Source: JAIBJN01 sp963775395
Lineage (GTDB): Bacteria > Actinomycetota > Thermoleophilia > Gaiellales > Gaiellaceae
Direction: 5' to 3'
NCBI GenBank assembly: GCA_963775395.1
Contig: CAVZIX010000007.1
Location: 37,951-101,950 of the forward strand
Length of the DNA: 64,000 bases
Positions 24,840 to 33,141 of this stretch are shown in pieces. A program made the translations under genes and the position numbers. Position 1 is the stretch's first letter. Every line of letters starts with the position of its first letter. Below the pieces are notes generated by a model. That model was given only the letters and a program-made list of their open reading frames with translations. It made no database searches and was not told where the DNA came from.

Positions 24840-26302
24840 GCAGTCGCGCTCCTTCCGTTCCTGGCCGCGAGGGCCTGCCTGGCCTTGACCGCGAGCCAGA
24901 GCTCCATGCGCTCCTCCGGATCGTCCGGATGGCGCCCGGTCTGCTCGCGCAGTCTCTCCATGCGGTACCGCAGCGTATGCCGGTGGACGCCGAGCTGCTC
25001 GGCGGCGTCGCTCCAGCGACAGCCCGAGTCGAGCAGGGCGGTCAGGGACTCCATCAGCCTTGCGCTGTCCGCCGCGGGGCCGAGGACCCGGTCGACGAAC
25101 GCTTCGAGCGCCGCGTCGGGGAGACTGAGCAGGAGCTCGAGCGAGCCGAGATCTCGGTAGGAGGCCACCTCGCCGGCGGCGCTGTCGAGCGCCGCACGCG
25201 CCTCGAGCAGGCTGCGCCCGAGCGCACGGCCGAGAGCGGGCCTGCCCACCCCCACACGCGCGTGCGGGCCGGCCCTCACGATCGTCTCGGCGAGCCCGAT
25301 GATCTCCTCCTCGCCGGCCGCCTCGACGAGGAACGCCGCCCGGTCGCGCCTGGCTGTCGACAGGTAGCGCACGCCGCGGCGGTCGAGCTCCTCGGCCACC
25401 TCGCGGCGCACCTGCTCGCCGCTCTGCCCGTTGCGCGGCGCGGCGAGGAGGGCGGCGTAGCTCTCGCCCGGTTCGAGGCCGAAGGCGGCCATCCGCCTGC
25501 CCGTCTCGCGGTCGTCGAGCCTTTCGCCCTCGAGATCCTCGAGGAGGTCGCCCGCGAGGCGGAGCTCGGCTGCGCTGACGGCGCGTCGCCGAGACAGCTC
25601 GAAGGCAAGGGCAGTCTGGCCGTGGTGGAGCACGAGCTTGTCGTACTCCTCGAACGGCCTGCCCTCGCGCGCCGCCCGGAGCGTGGCCACCTCGCCGCCC
25701 GCGACGACCGGCAGCTCGAGCGCGCCCTCGAAGGAGAGGCGACGCCCTCCATGGCGCTCGCTCACCACCCGCCCGCTCTCGTCGACGAGCGCGAGGCTGC
25801 AGTCCAGGTGGTTGCACACGACTGCGAGGAGCGCCTGGAGCCCGCGTCCCCGGATGACCGCGTCTGCGAGGCGCTCGTGCACCGCGAGCGCGCGCGTGAG
25901 CTGCTCGAGCTGCTCGCCGGCCAGATGGGAGAACGCCGCCTTCGTGATGGCGACGAACGGCAGCTCGTACGGGACCGCGATCGTCGGGAAGGACAGCTTG
26001 TCGGCCTCCTCGACCATGGGCGCCGGCACGTCGGGGAAGCCGAACCCGATTCCGAAGCCGAGCCCGGAAAGACCGTGCTTGGCCAGGCGGCGCACGTACG
26101 CACGCTGGGTCGTCGCCTCGTCGCCCACGCCCAGGCCGGTGGTGAGCAGGAACTCGCCGCCCTCGAGGAACTCCGTGGGGTCGGTCAGCTCCGAGACGTG
26201 GAGCCAGCTGACCTCGTTGGCCAGCCCGTCGGCGCCCGCCGCGACCGAGAGCTCGAGACCCGCCATGTTCGCGAGGTCGCGAACCGTCAGCATGTCGCCC
26301 AT
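24836..26302 (-). CDS. PucR-family transcriptional regulator
   Basis: 488 residues. The N-terminal PucR sensor domain begins MLTVRDLANMAGLELSVAAG; the middle is a GGDEF-like region; the C-terminus carries the PucR helix-turn-helix DAAEQLGVHRHTLRYRMERL. PucR proteins activate purine, GABA or other nitrogen-compound catabolism. Here it is the first gene of pucR-aminotransferase-dehydrogenase and likely controls that operon. ATG at 26302 or 26293 (the latter, MLTV, is the usual family start). Confidence 0.92.
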   Translation of the reverse strand: MGDMLTVRDLANMAGLELSVAAGADGLANEVSWLHVSELTDPTEFLEGGEFLLTTGLGVGDEATTQRAYVRRLAKHGLSGLGFGIGFGFPDVPAPMVEEADKLSFPTIAVPYELPFVAITKAAFSHLAGEQLEQLTRALAVHERLADAVIRGRGLQALLAVVCNHLDCSLALVDESGRVVSERHGGRRLSFEGALELPVVAGGEVATLRAAREGRPFEEYDKLVLHHGQTALAFELSRRRAVSAAELRLAGDLLEDLEGERLDDRETGRRMAAFGLEPGESYAALLAAPRNGQSGEQVRREVAEELDRRGVRYLSTARRDRAAFLVEAAGEEEIIGLAETIVRAGPHARVGVGRPALGRALGRSLLEARAALDSAAGEVASYRDLGSLELLLSLPDAALEAFVDRVLGPAADSARLMESLTALLDSGCRWSDAAEQLGVHRHTLRYRMERLREQTGRHPDDPEERMELWLAVKARQALAARNGRSATA

Positions 26303-26363
26303 TTCGACACGGGGGCCAAACGCTACGCCGCTACGCGCCGCGAGGCAACGGGGATCCCGCCGC

Positions 26364-26388
26364 CGTTTCTACTTTTCGGCCAGAAACG
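26364..26388. promoter_or_regulatory. inverted repeat CGTTTCT-N11-AGAAACG upstream of pucR
   Basis: A perfect 7-bp dyad with an AT-rich centre in a 94-base gap. It lies 62-86 bases before pucR and 9 bases after the stop of the 84-residue gene. It may be a terminator for that gene or an operator for pucR; the 11-base centre suits an operator slightly better. Confidence 0.4.
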
Positions 26389-26396
26389 CGGCCTGG

Positions 26397-26651
26397 TTAA
26401 CGGCCTTCGTAGACCTTGCCCGCCTTGGCGATGCCGCGCGCGATGATGTAGGCGGCGGAGAGGAACACGGTCGCCAGGAGGAACTGGTTCCAGCCCACGT
26501 CGTCGGCGCCGAGCGTGACGATGAGCGCGACCACCCACGCGACGAGGAAGACGATCAGCTCTCCCGGCGGCGCCGGCACGGCGGGCACGCCGTAGTACGG
26601 CCGTTCGTAGCTCTGCGGCGGGGGCGGAGGGGGCGGCGGCGTGCTCGACAT
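26397..26651 (-). CDS. 84-residue proline-rich small membrane protein
   Basis: ATG 26651 with GAAGGAGAC upstream. An eight-proline run (STPPPPPPPPQSYE), then two hydrophobic helices (ELIVFLVAWVVALIVTLGA and WNQFLLATVFLSAAYIIARG) and a short basic tail. Small Pro-rich N-termini followed by two helices are common in actinobacterial membrane proteins of unknown role. Not part of the pucR operon by spacing. Confidence 0.7.
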   Translation of the reverse strand: MSSTPPPPPPPPQSYERPYYGVPAVPAPPGELIVFLVAWVVALIVTLGADDVGWNQFLLATVFLSAAYIIARGIAKAGKVYEGR

Positions 26652-26720
26652 ACGTCTCCTTCCTCGGGCGGGTCGGCTGCATCGTAGATGCTCGCGGGGG
26701 TTCCCGTAAGGCCCGCCGGT

Positions 26721-26726
26721 TACGAT
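26721..26726 (+). promoter_or_regulatory. -10 box (TACGAT) of the VOC-purMNH operon
   Basis: TACGAT ends 11 bases before GTG 26738. A TTG at 26729 is only two bases after the box and is rejected as the start. Confidence 0.45.
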
Positions 26727-26737
26727 GGTTGGGGCCC

Positions 26738-27349
26738 GTGCAGCTCTTCCATTACCACCTCGTGACGAGCAAGGTGAGGCTCCTCGAGGCCCGCTACCTC
26801 GGCAAGCTCGGCTTCGGCCTCCTCGGCCGGTACGGCTGGAAGGGCGAGGCCTCGGAGTGGTTCGAGGCGGGCACGTCGTGGGAGGAGCTCGACTCGATGG
26901 GCTTCCGCCTGCGGCTCGTCGAGCTGGCCCGCGGCGCGGTCAACGTGGTGCTTCAGCCGGGCCACTGGGAGCACCCGCGCGTCGATCACATCGGCATCGC
27001 ACTCGACGACGACGGCTTCACCGAGGCACTCGAGCGCGCGGCCGACCTCGGCCTCAAGATCCAGGACCACCCGGGCAAGCGGACGTTCATCGCCACGGAG
27101 GCCGGATACCGGCTCGAGATCCACCCGCCGCGCGAGTGGATCGAAGATCTCCTCGGCAACGTCGACGAGCTGCGGCTGGGCGAGCTCCACCTGCGGGCGC
27201 AGGACCCCGAGGAGAAGGCCGTCGCGCTCTCGGAGATCCTCGGTGTCGACCGGCTGGACACCGACGTGCTCGTCGGCGACACGCTCATCCGCTTCGAGCC
27301 CGGTGGGCCCGAGGGCCGGCCCGAGCTCGTCGCCGAGGTCCTGCTGTGA
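26738..27349 (+). CDS. VOC/glyoxalase-like protein leading the purMNH operon
   Basis: 203 residues from GTG 26738, VQLFHYHLVTSKVRLLEARY onward. HPRVDHIGIALDDDGFTEAL and AGYRLEIHPPREW are VOC strands; the second half (GELHLRAQDPEEKAVALSEI to TLIRFEPGG) looks like another VOC repeat. Role unknown. Its TGA overlaps the purM GTG by three bases (GTGA), so the gene is in the purine operon. No purine enzyme with this fold is known to me. Confidence 0.75.
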   Translation: MQLFHYHLVTSKVRLLEARYLGKLGFGLLGRYGWKGEASEWFEAGTSWEELDSMGFRLRLVELARGAVNVVLQPGHWEHPRVDHIGIALDDDGFTEALERAADLGLKIQDHPGKRTFIATEAGYRLEIHPPREWIEDLLGNVDELRLGELHLRAQDPEEKAVALSEILGVDRLDTDVLVGDTLIRFEPGGPEGRPELVAEVLL

Positions 27350-28299
27350 GCTCGTACGGCGAGGCCGGCGTCTCGCTGGCCAAGGCCGAGGAGGTGGTCG
27401 AGCGGCTGCGGGCGGCCGTCGAATCGACCCGGACGGACGCTGTCGAAGGCCACCTCGGCTCGTTCGCGGGCCTGTTCGCGCTCGACGACGACCGGCTCCT
27501 GGCCGCGACAACCGACGGGGTCGGCACGAAGCTCATCCTCGCGCGCAGGGCCGGGCGTCTCTTCGACGCGGGCGTCGACCTCGCAGCGCATTGCGCGAAC
27601 GACCTCGCCACCACCGGCGCCGAGCCGCTGTTCTTCCTCGACTACGCGGCCGCGGGCACTCTCGAACTGGCGGAGGTCGCCGAGCTCGTAGAGGGCGCCG
27701 CCTCGGTCTGCCGCGCCGCTGGGTGCGCGATCCTCGGCGGCGAGACCGCGGAGCTGCCCGGCATCTACCGCGAGGGCGAGATCGACTTCGCCGGGACGAT
27801 GGTCGGGCTCGTGCGCCGCTCCGACCTCGTGGACGGCTCTCGTTGCGAGCCCGGCGACGCCGTGCTCGGCCTGCCGTCCTCGGGCCTGCACGCGAACGGG
27901 TTCACGCTCGTGCGCCGGGTGCTCGGCGACGACGACGTCGACGCCGACCTGCTGCTCCCGCCGACGCCGCTCTACCTTGGGGACCTTCGCGGCTTACGGC
28001 AGCACTGCGACGTGCGCGCGCTCGCCCACGTCACGGGCGGCGGCATCCCCGGAAACTTGCCGCGCGTTCTGCCCGCGGGCCTCGGCGCACGGATCGACCC
28101 TGCGGCCTGGGACCGACCGCCGGTCTACGCCTGGCTGGACGAGCGCGGCGTGTCCGAGGAGGAGCAGCGAAGCGTGTTCAACCTCGGCATCGGCTTCTGC
28201 GCGGTCGTGCCCGCGGACGGGGCGGAAGGCGCCGGCTTCCCGGTGATCGGGCGGCTCGAGGAGAGGCTCGAGGGCGTCGCCTGGGCGGACGAGGCGTGA
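27346..28299 (+). CDS. purM: phosphoribosylformylglycinamidine cyclo-ligase (AIR synthetase)
   Basis: 317 residues. The usual N-terminal SYxxAGV motif is present as SSYGEAGVSLAKAEEV. GHLGSFAGLFAL, TDGVGTKLILAR, ILGGETAELPGIYREGEIDF and HVTGGGIPGNLPRVLP are the ATP and FGAM-binding elements. It closes the imidazole ring to AIR. GTG start overlaps the VOC stop; its own TGA overlaps purN. Confidence 0.96.
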   Translation: MSSYGEAGVSLAKAEEVVERLRAAVESTRTDAVEGHLGSFAGLFALDDDRLLAATTDGVGTKLILARRAGRLFDAGVDLAAHCANDLATTGAEPLFFLDYAAAGTLELAEVAELVEGAASVCRAAGCAILGGETAELPGIYREGEIDFAGTMVGLVRRSDLVDGSRCEPGDAVLGLPSSGLHANGFTLVRRVLGDDDVDADLLLPPTPLYLGDLRGLRQHCDVRALAHVTGGGIPGNLPRVLPAGLGARIDPAAWDRPPVYAWLDERGVSEEEQRSVFNLGIGFCAVVPADGAEGAGFPVIGRLEERLEGVAWADEA

Positions 28300-28844
28300 T
28301 CGGCGTCCTGGTCTCGGGACGCGGCTCGAACCTCCAGGCGCTCATCGACCAGCAGCTCCCGATCGCCGCGGTCGCGTCGAACGTCGCCGGGGCGGGGGCG
28401 CTTGAACGAGCGCAGCGCGCCGGGATCACGACCCGCGTCTTCGCGCTCGACGACTACTCGTCGCGGGAAGAGCGCGACCTCGAGATGAGCGACTGGCTCG
28501 CCGGCCTGGACGTCGAGCTCGTGGTGTGCGCCGGCTACATGCACCTCCTCACGCCGGCCTTCGTCGCGCGCTGGACGGCGATCAACGTCCATCCGTCGCT
28601 CCTCCCTGCCTTCCCCGGGACGACGCCGATCGAGGATGCCCTCGCGGCCGGCGTGCCCGAGACCGGTGTGACGGTGCACTTCGTGGACGAGGGCGTGGAC
28701 TCGGGGCCGGCGATCTTCCAGGAGGCCGTGCCCGTGGAGTCGGGCGACACACCCGAGACGTTGCGCGAGCGCATCCACGCGGTCGAGCACCGGCTCCTGC
28801 CCGAGGCCGTGCGCCTCTATCTGGCCGGGGCCTTACGCTCCTAG
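28296..28844 (+). CDS. purN: phosphoribosylglycinamide formyltransferase
   Basis: 182 residues. VLVSGRGSNLQALID, the catalytic Asn/His in TAINVHPSLLPAFPG, and GVTVHFVDEGVDSGP with the catalytic Asp. It transfers formyl from 10-formyl-THF to GAR. GTG overlaps the purM stop by four bases. Slightly shorter than E. coli PurN. Confidence 0.96.
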   Translation: MIGVLVSGRGSNLQALIDQQLPIAAVASNVAGAGALERAQRAGITTRVFALDDYSSREERDLEMSDWLAGLDVELVVCAGYMHLLTPAFVARWTAINVHPSLLPAFPGTTPIEDALAAGVPETGVTVHFVDEGVDSGPAIFQEAVPVESGDTPETLRERIHAVEHRLLPEAVRLYLAGALRS

Positions 28845-28851
28845 TCCCAGC

Positions 28852-30393
28852 ATGCAGGTATCCCGCGCGCTGATCTCCGTGTTCGACAAGGACGGCCTCG
28901 ACGTGTTCGCGCGCGGGCTCAACGACATGGGCATCGAGATCGTGGCGAGCGGCGGCACGGCCGCGTACATCGCGGAGCTGGGGATCGACGTCGTCCCGGT
29001 GGAAGAGCTGACGGACGTGCCCGAGCTCCTGGGCGGTCGGGTGAAGACACTCCACCCGCGCATCCACGCGGGGATCCTCGCGCGCCGCGGCAAGGAGGTC
29101 GACCTCGACGAGCTGCGCGAGCAGGGCATCCGCACGTTCGACCTCGTCTGCGTCAACCTCTACCCGTTCCAGAGCGTGACCGCGCGGCGCAACGTCCGCG
29201 AGGAGGACGCCGTCGAGATGATCGACATCGGGGGGCCGGCGCTCCTCCGCGCGGCCGCCAAGAACTTCGTCGACGTCGTCCCTCTCTGCGAGCCCGAACG
29301 GTACGGCGAGATCCTCGACCAGCTCCGCAACGGCGGCGTCGAGCTGGACGCCCGCCGGCGGCTCGCGGCCGAGGCCTTCGCCCACACGGCGGCGTACGAA
29401 GCGTCGATCGCGTCGTGGTTTGCGGACATCGAGACGTTCCCGCCGCAGCTCCTGCTCTCGCTCGAACGCATGGACGAGCTCGTCTACGGCGAGAACCCGC
29501 ACCAGCGGGCGGCGTACTACGCCGAGGCCGGCGTCCGCCGCCACCTCCTCTCGCGCGTCGAGCAGCTCGGCGGGCGCGAGCTCTCGTTCAACAACCTCAA
29601 CGACCTCGACGCCGCGCGGGCGGTCGTGCGCGAGTTCACACTGCCGTGCTGCGCGATCGTCAAGCACGCAAACCCGTGCGGCTGCGCCGTGGCTGCGACC
29701 CTCGAGGAGGCGTATGAGAAGGCCCTCGCCTCTGACCCTGTCTCGGCCTACGGCGGCGTTGTCGCGCTCAACCGCAAGGTGTCCGCCGAGCTCGGCGCAC
29801 GCCTCGCCGAGCAGTTCGTCGAGGTGCTGATCGCGCCCGACTACGACGACGACGCTGTGGCGGCGCTCGCCGCCAGGGAGTCGCTGCGGATCCTGCGCGA
29901 CCGCGAGCGGCGCGGCGCGACCCCCGGCGACCGCGACTATCGCCGCGTGACCGGCGGGTTCCTGGTCCAGGACGCCGACACGGAGATCGACGACCGGGAA
30001 GGCATGAGCGTCGTCACGGAGCGGCACCCGGACGAGAACGGCTGGGGCGACCTTCTCTTCGCGTGGCGGGTCGCCAAGCACGTCGCCTCGAACGCGATCG
30101 TGATCGCGAAGGGTCTCCAGGCGATCGGGATCGGCGGCGGCCAGATGAGCCGGGTCGACGCTGTCCGCCTCGCGCTCGAGAAGGCCGCCGAGCACGGCCA
30201 CGACCTCCAGGGCGCGTCGCTCGCCTCGGATGCGTTCTTCCCGTTCGCCGACGGCCCGCAGCTTGCGATCGACGCCGGCGTCACCGGCTTCATCCAGCCC
30301 GCAGGCTCGAAGCGCGACGACGAGGTCGTGGAGGCGATCGGGTCAACCGGTGCGGTCATGGTCTTCACGTCCCGCCGCCACTTCCGGCATTAG
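28852..30393 (+). CDS. purH: bifunctional AICAR transformylase / IMP cyclohydrolase
   Basis: 513 residues. N-terminal cyclohydrolase: RALISVFDKDGLDVFARGLN, ASGGTAAYIAELG, GGRVKTLHPRIHAGIL. C-terminal transformylase: NPHQRAAYYAEAG, IVKHANPCGCAVA (Lys-His), GAS-type ASLASDAFFPFADG and IQPAGSKRDDE. It completes IMP. It starts seven bases after purN; TACGCT at 28834-28839 could give an extra internal promoter. Confidence 0.97.
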   Translation: MQVSRALISVFDKDGLDVFARGLNDMGIEIVASGGTAAYIAELGIDVVPVEELTDVPELLGGRVKTLHPRIHAGILARRGKEVDLDELREQGIRTFDLVCVNLYPFQSVTARRNVREEDAVEMIDIGGPALLRAAAKNFVDVVPLCEPERYGEILDQLRNGGVELDARRRLAAEAFAHTAAYEASIASWFADIETFPPQLLLSLERMDELVYGENPHQRAAYYAEAGVRRHLLSRVEQLGGRELSFNNLNDLDAARAVVREFTLPCCAIVKHANPCGCAVAATLEEAYEKALASDPVSAYGGVVALNRKVSAELGARLAEQFVEVLIAPDYDDDAVAALAARESLRILRDRERRGATPGDRDYRRVTGGFLVQDADTEIDDREGMSVVTERHPDENGWGDLLFAWRVAKHVASNAIVIAKGLQAIGIGGGQMSRVDAVRLALEKAAEHGHDLQGASLASDAFFPFADGPQLAIDAGVTGFIQPAGSKRDDEVVEAIGSTGAVMVFTSRRHFRH

Positions 30394-30403
30394 GGCACTG
30401 GAC

Positions 30404-30409
30404 TACGCT
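30404..30409 (+). promoter_or_regulatory. -10 box (TACGCT) of the cystathionine beta-synthase gene
   Basis: TACGCT is followed by seven bases and GTG 30417. Confidence 0.55.
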
Positions 30410-30416
30410 TAACACC

Positions 30417-31823
30417 GTGGCGCCCGAGTATCCGACCGTCCTCGACCTCGTCGGGAACACGCCGCTCGTGCGCCTCCAGCGCGTCGGGAGCGAGCTTGGG
30501 GCGACGCTGCTCGCCAAGCTCGAGTACATGAACCCGGGCGGGAGCGTGAAGGACCGCATCGGGATCCGGATGGTCGAGGCCGCCGAGCGCGAGGGGAAGC
30601 TGCGCCCGGGCGGGACGATCGTCGAGCCGACGAGCGGCAACACCGGCGTCGGCCTCGCGATCGCCGCGGCGATCAAAGGCTACCGCTGCGTGTTCGTGAT
30701 GCCGGACAAGATCGCCGAGGAGAAGCGGGCGCTCCTGCGCGGCTACGGCGCCGAGGTCGTCATCTGCCCGACGGCGGTGCCGCCTGAGTCGCCGGAGAGC
30801 TACTACTCGGTCTCCAACCGGCTGGCCGAGGAGATCCCGGGCGCGTTCAAGCCCGACCAGTACTCGAACCAGGCGAACCCGCAGGCGCATTACGAGACGA
30901 CGGCGCCGGAGATCTGGGAGGCGACGGGCGGTGAGATCGACGCGATCGTGTTCTCGGTCGGAACCGGCGGCACCATCTCCGGAACGGCGCGCTTCCTGCG
31001 GGAACGGAAGCCCGACCTGCTCGTCGTGGGCGCCGACCCGGAGGGCTCGATCTTCTCGCAGCCGGACAACGTGCACCCGTATCTCGTGGAAGGCATCGGC
31101 GAGGATTTCTGGCCGACCACGTTCGACCCCTCGCTCCTGGACGAGTACGTCATGGTGTCCGACGGCGACTCGTTCCGCACCGCCCGGCGGCTCGCACGCG
31201 AGGAGGGGCTGCTCGTCGGCGGCTCCGGGGGAACGGCGGTGTGGGCAATGCTCGAGATCGCCAAGCGCCTCGGCGTCGGCTCGACGATCGTGACGCTGAT
31301 CCCGGACTCCGGCCGCGGCTACCTCTCGAAGCTCTACGACGACAACTGGCTGATGGAGCACGGCTTCCTCGAGCGCGCGGCGCCCGCGCCCACGATCGAG
31401 CAGGTGCTGGCGTTCAAGCGGCGTCAGGAGCCCGACGTCCCGGAGCTCGTCACCGTCCAATCCCACCAGCGGATCGGCGATGCCGTCGACCTCATGCAGC
31501 GTTACGGGATCTCTCAGATCCCCGTCCTGCGCCATGAGGACGCGGAGTCGCTCGCCGACCTCGTCGGCTCGATCCGCGAGCGCGGCCTCTTCGAGCGCGT
31601 CTTCCGCAGCCCGGACTCGCTGGGCGAAGAGGTGGCGGCGGCGATGGAGCCGCCGCTTCCGGCCGTGGAGATCGACGAGTCCGTCGATACCGTCTTCGCC
31701 GATCTCTCGGCAGGCAACCCGGCCGTCGTCGTCGCACGAGCCGGAAAGCCCGTCGGCGTCCTCAGCCGCGCGGACCTCCTCGAGTACCTCGCGCACGGCC
31801 GCGCCTCCACCGACGGCGTCTAG
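30417..31823 (+). CDS. cbs: cystathionine beta-synthase with C-terminal CBS pair
   Basis: 468 residues. PLP domain (about 1-320): VGNTPLVRLQRVGSELGATL, NPGGSVKDRIGIRM (Schiff-base Lys), EPTSGNTGVGLAIA, SVGTGGTISGTARFL. A tandem CBS domain follows (about 340-460: DLMQRYGISQIPVLRHEDAE and VVVARAGKPVGVLSRADLLE). The length and the CBS pair distinguish it from plain CysK. With the gamma-lyase/synthase downstream it would form the reverse transsulfuration route from homocysteine to cysteine. Start chosen at GTG 30417, leaderless. Confidence 0.92.
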   Translation: MAPEYPTVLDLVGNTPLVRLQRVGSELGATLLAKLEYMNPGGSVKDRIGIRMVEAAEREGKLRPGGTIVEPTSGNTGVGLAIAAAIKGYRCVFVMPDKIAEEKRALLRGYGAEVVICPTAVPPESPESYYSVSNRLAEEIPGAFKPDQYSNQANPQAHYETTAPEIWEATGGEIDAIVFSVGTGGTISGTARFLRERKPDLLVVGADPEGSIFSQPDNVHPYLVEGIGEDFWPTTFDPSLLDEYVMVSDGDSFRTARRLAREEGLLVGGSGGTAVWAMLEIAKRLGVGSTIVTLIPDSGRGYLSKLYDDNWLMEHGFLERAAPAPTIEQVLAFKRRQEPDVPELVTVQSHQRIGDAVDLMQRYGISQIPVLRHEDAESLADLVGSIRERGLFERVFRSPDSLGEEVAAAMEPPLPAVEIDESVDTVFADLSAGNPAVVVARAGKPVGVLSRADLLEYLAHGRASTDGV

Positions 31824-31836
31824 TCCTTAGAGCCAT

Positions 31837-31951
31837 GTCCCGGTGCCAGGCACTTCGCCATGGCCGGGCGGGACAAACAGATGCACGAACGACGCACAAC
31901 CATGCGAGGCGGTGTCCCCGGCGGACACGGCCGAGTGCCTGGCACCGGGAC
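31837..31951. repeat. inverted-repeat element with GTGCC(A/T)GGCAC cores
   Basis: GTCCCGGTGCCAGGCACT (31837-31854) and its perfect 18-bp reverse complement (31934-31951) face each other across 79 bases. Each arm is itself built on an 11-base palindrome (GTGCCxGGCAC). The interior has another small dyad (GTGTCC-N5-GGACAC, 31912-31928). This is the head-to-head REPIN-like arrangement. No coding sequence is seen inside. Confidence 0.7.
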
Positions 31952-31974
31952 GTGTCCGGAGGGGACGGGCTGCG

Positions 31975-31980
31975 TAGACT
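31975..31980 (+). promoter_or_regulatory. -10 box (TAGACT) of the gamma-lyase/synthase gene
   Basis: TAGACT then six bases then GTG 31987. The matching -35 position would fall at the edge of the inverted-repeat element. Confidence 0.55.
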
Positions 31981-31986
31981 GAGGCT

Positions 31987-33138
31987 GTGGATTTCGAGAC
32001 GCGTGCGATTCATGACGGGCAGGAGCCCGACCCGGCGACCGGGGCGGTCATAACGCCGATCTACCAGACGTCGACCTACCTCCAGGACGACGTCGGGGTG
32101 AACAAGGGCTACGACTACTCACGCGCGGGGAACCCGACACGGACGGCGCTCGAGACCTGCCTCGCGTCGCTCGAGGGCGCCGACCACGGGCTCGCGTACT
32201 CGTCGGGGCTCGGCGCGACGACCACGATCATGCACCTCCTCGAGCCCGGCGACCACGTCATCTCCGTGAACGACGTCTACGGCGGCACGTATCGCATGTT
32301 CTCCCAGGTGTACGAGCCGAAGGGCTACCGCTTCACATTCCTCTCGGCGGCCGAGATCGACGCCGGGCTGGAGGAGCACCTCGACGAGTCCACCCGCATC
32401 GTCTGGCTGGAGACGCCGACGAACCCGCTCCTGAACCTGATCGACATCGAGAAGGCAGCGAAAGCCGCCCACGCGGCGGGGGCGATGGTGGTCGTCGACT
32501 CGACCTTCGCGACACCGTTTCTCCAGCGCCCGCACGAGCTGGGCGCCGACGTCGTCGTCCACTCGACCACGAAGTACCTCAGCGGTCACTCGGACGTGAT
32601 CGGGGGCTTCGCCTCGACCAACGACCCGACCGTCGCCGAGCGGCTCAAGTTCCTGCAGAAGTCCCTCGGCGCGGTGCCGGGCCCGTTCGACTGCTGGCTC
32701 GTCCTCCGCGGCCTGAAGACGCTGGCCATCCGCATGGAACGGCACTGCGAGAATGCCCGCGCTGTCGCCGCACTCCTCGCCGAGCACCCCGCTGTCGAGA
32801 AGGTGTACTACCCCGGGCTCCCCGACCACGCGGGCCACGACATCGCGGCGCGCCAGATGCGCGACTTCGGCGGGATGATCTCCTTCCTCGCGGGAAGCGA
32901 GGAGGAGGCAACGGCGATCGTCCGCCGCACGAAGGTCTGGACCCTCGCGGAGAGCCTCGGCGGCGTCGAGAGCCTCATCGAGGTGCCCGCGCACATGACC
33001 CACGCCTCGACCGCCGAGTCGGCGTACGCGACGCCGGGCAATCTCATCCGGCTCTCCGTCGGGATCGAGTCAGCTTCCGACCTCGTGGCCGACCTCGAGC
33101 AGGCGCTCGCCGCGGTCGGCTCGAAGTCCTCGGCTTAG
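31987..33138 (+). CDS. cystathionine gamma-lyase / gamma-synthase (Cys/Met metabolism PLP enzyme)
   Basis: 383 residues. YDYSRAGNPTRTALETCLAS, SGLGATTTIMHLLEPGDHVI, WLETPTNPLLNLIDIE and the PLP Lys in VVHSTTKYLSGHSDVIGG are all present. Lyase and synthase forms cannot be separated by eye. Next to a CBS gene the lyase (reverse transsulfuration) is more likely. Leaderless GTG start. Confidence 0.93.
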   Translation: MDFETRAIHDGQEPDPATGAVITPIYQTSTYLQDDVGVNKGYDYSRAGNPTRTALETCLASLEGADHGLAYSSGLGATTTIMHLLEPGDHVISVNDVYGGTYRMFSQVYEPKGYRFTFLSAAEIDAGLEEHLDESTRIVWLETPTNPLLNLIDIEKAAKAAHAAGAMVVVDSTFATPFLQRPHELGADVVVHSTTKYLSGHSDVIGGFASTNDPTVAERLKFLQKSLGAVPGPFDCWLVLRGLKTLAIRMERHCENARAVAALLAEHPAVEKVYYPGLPDHAGHDIAARQMRDFGGMISFLAGSEEEATAIVRRTKVWTLAESLGGVESLIEVPAHMTHASTAESAYATPGNLIRLSVGIESASDLVADLEQALAAVGSKSSA

Positions 33139-33141
33139 CTC

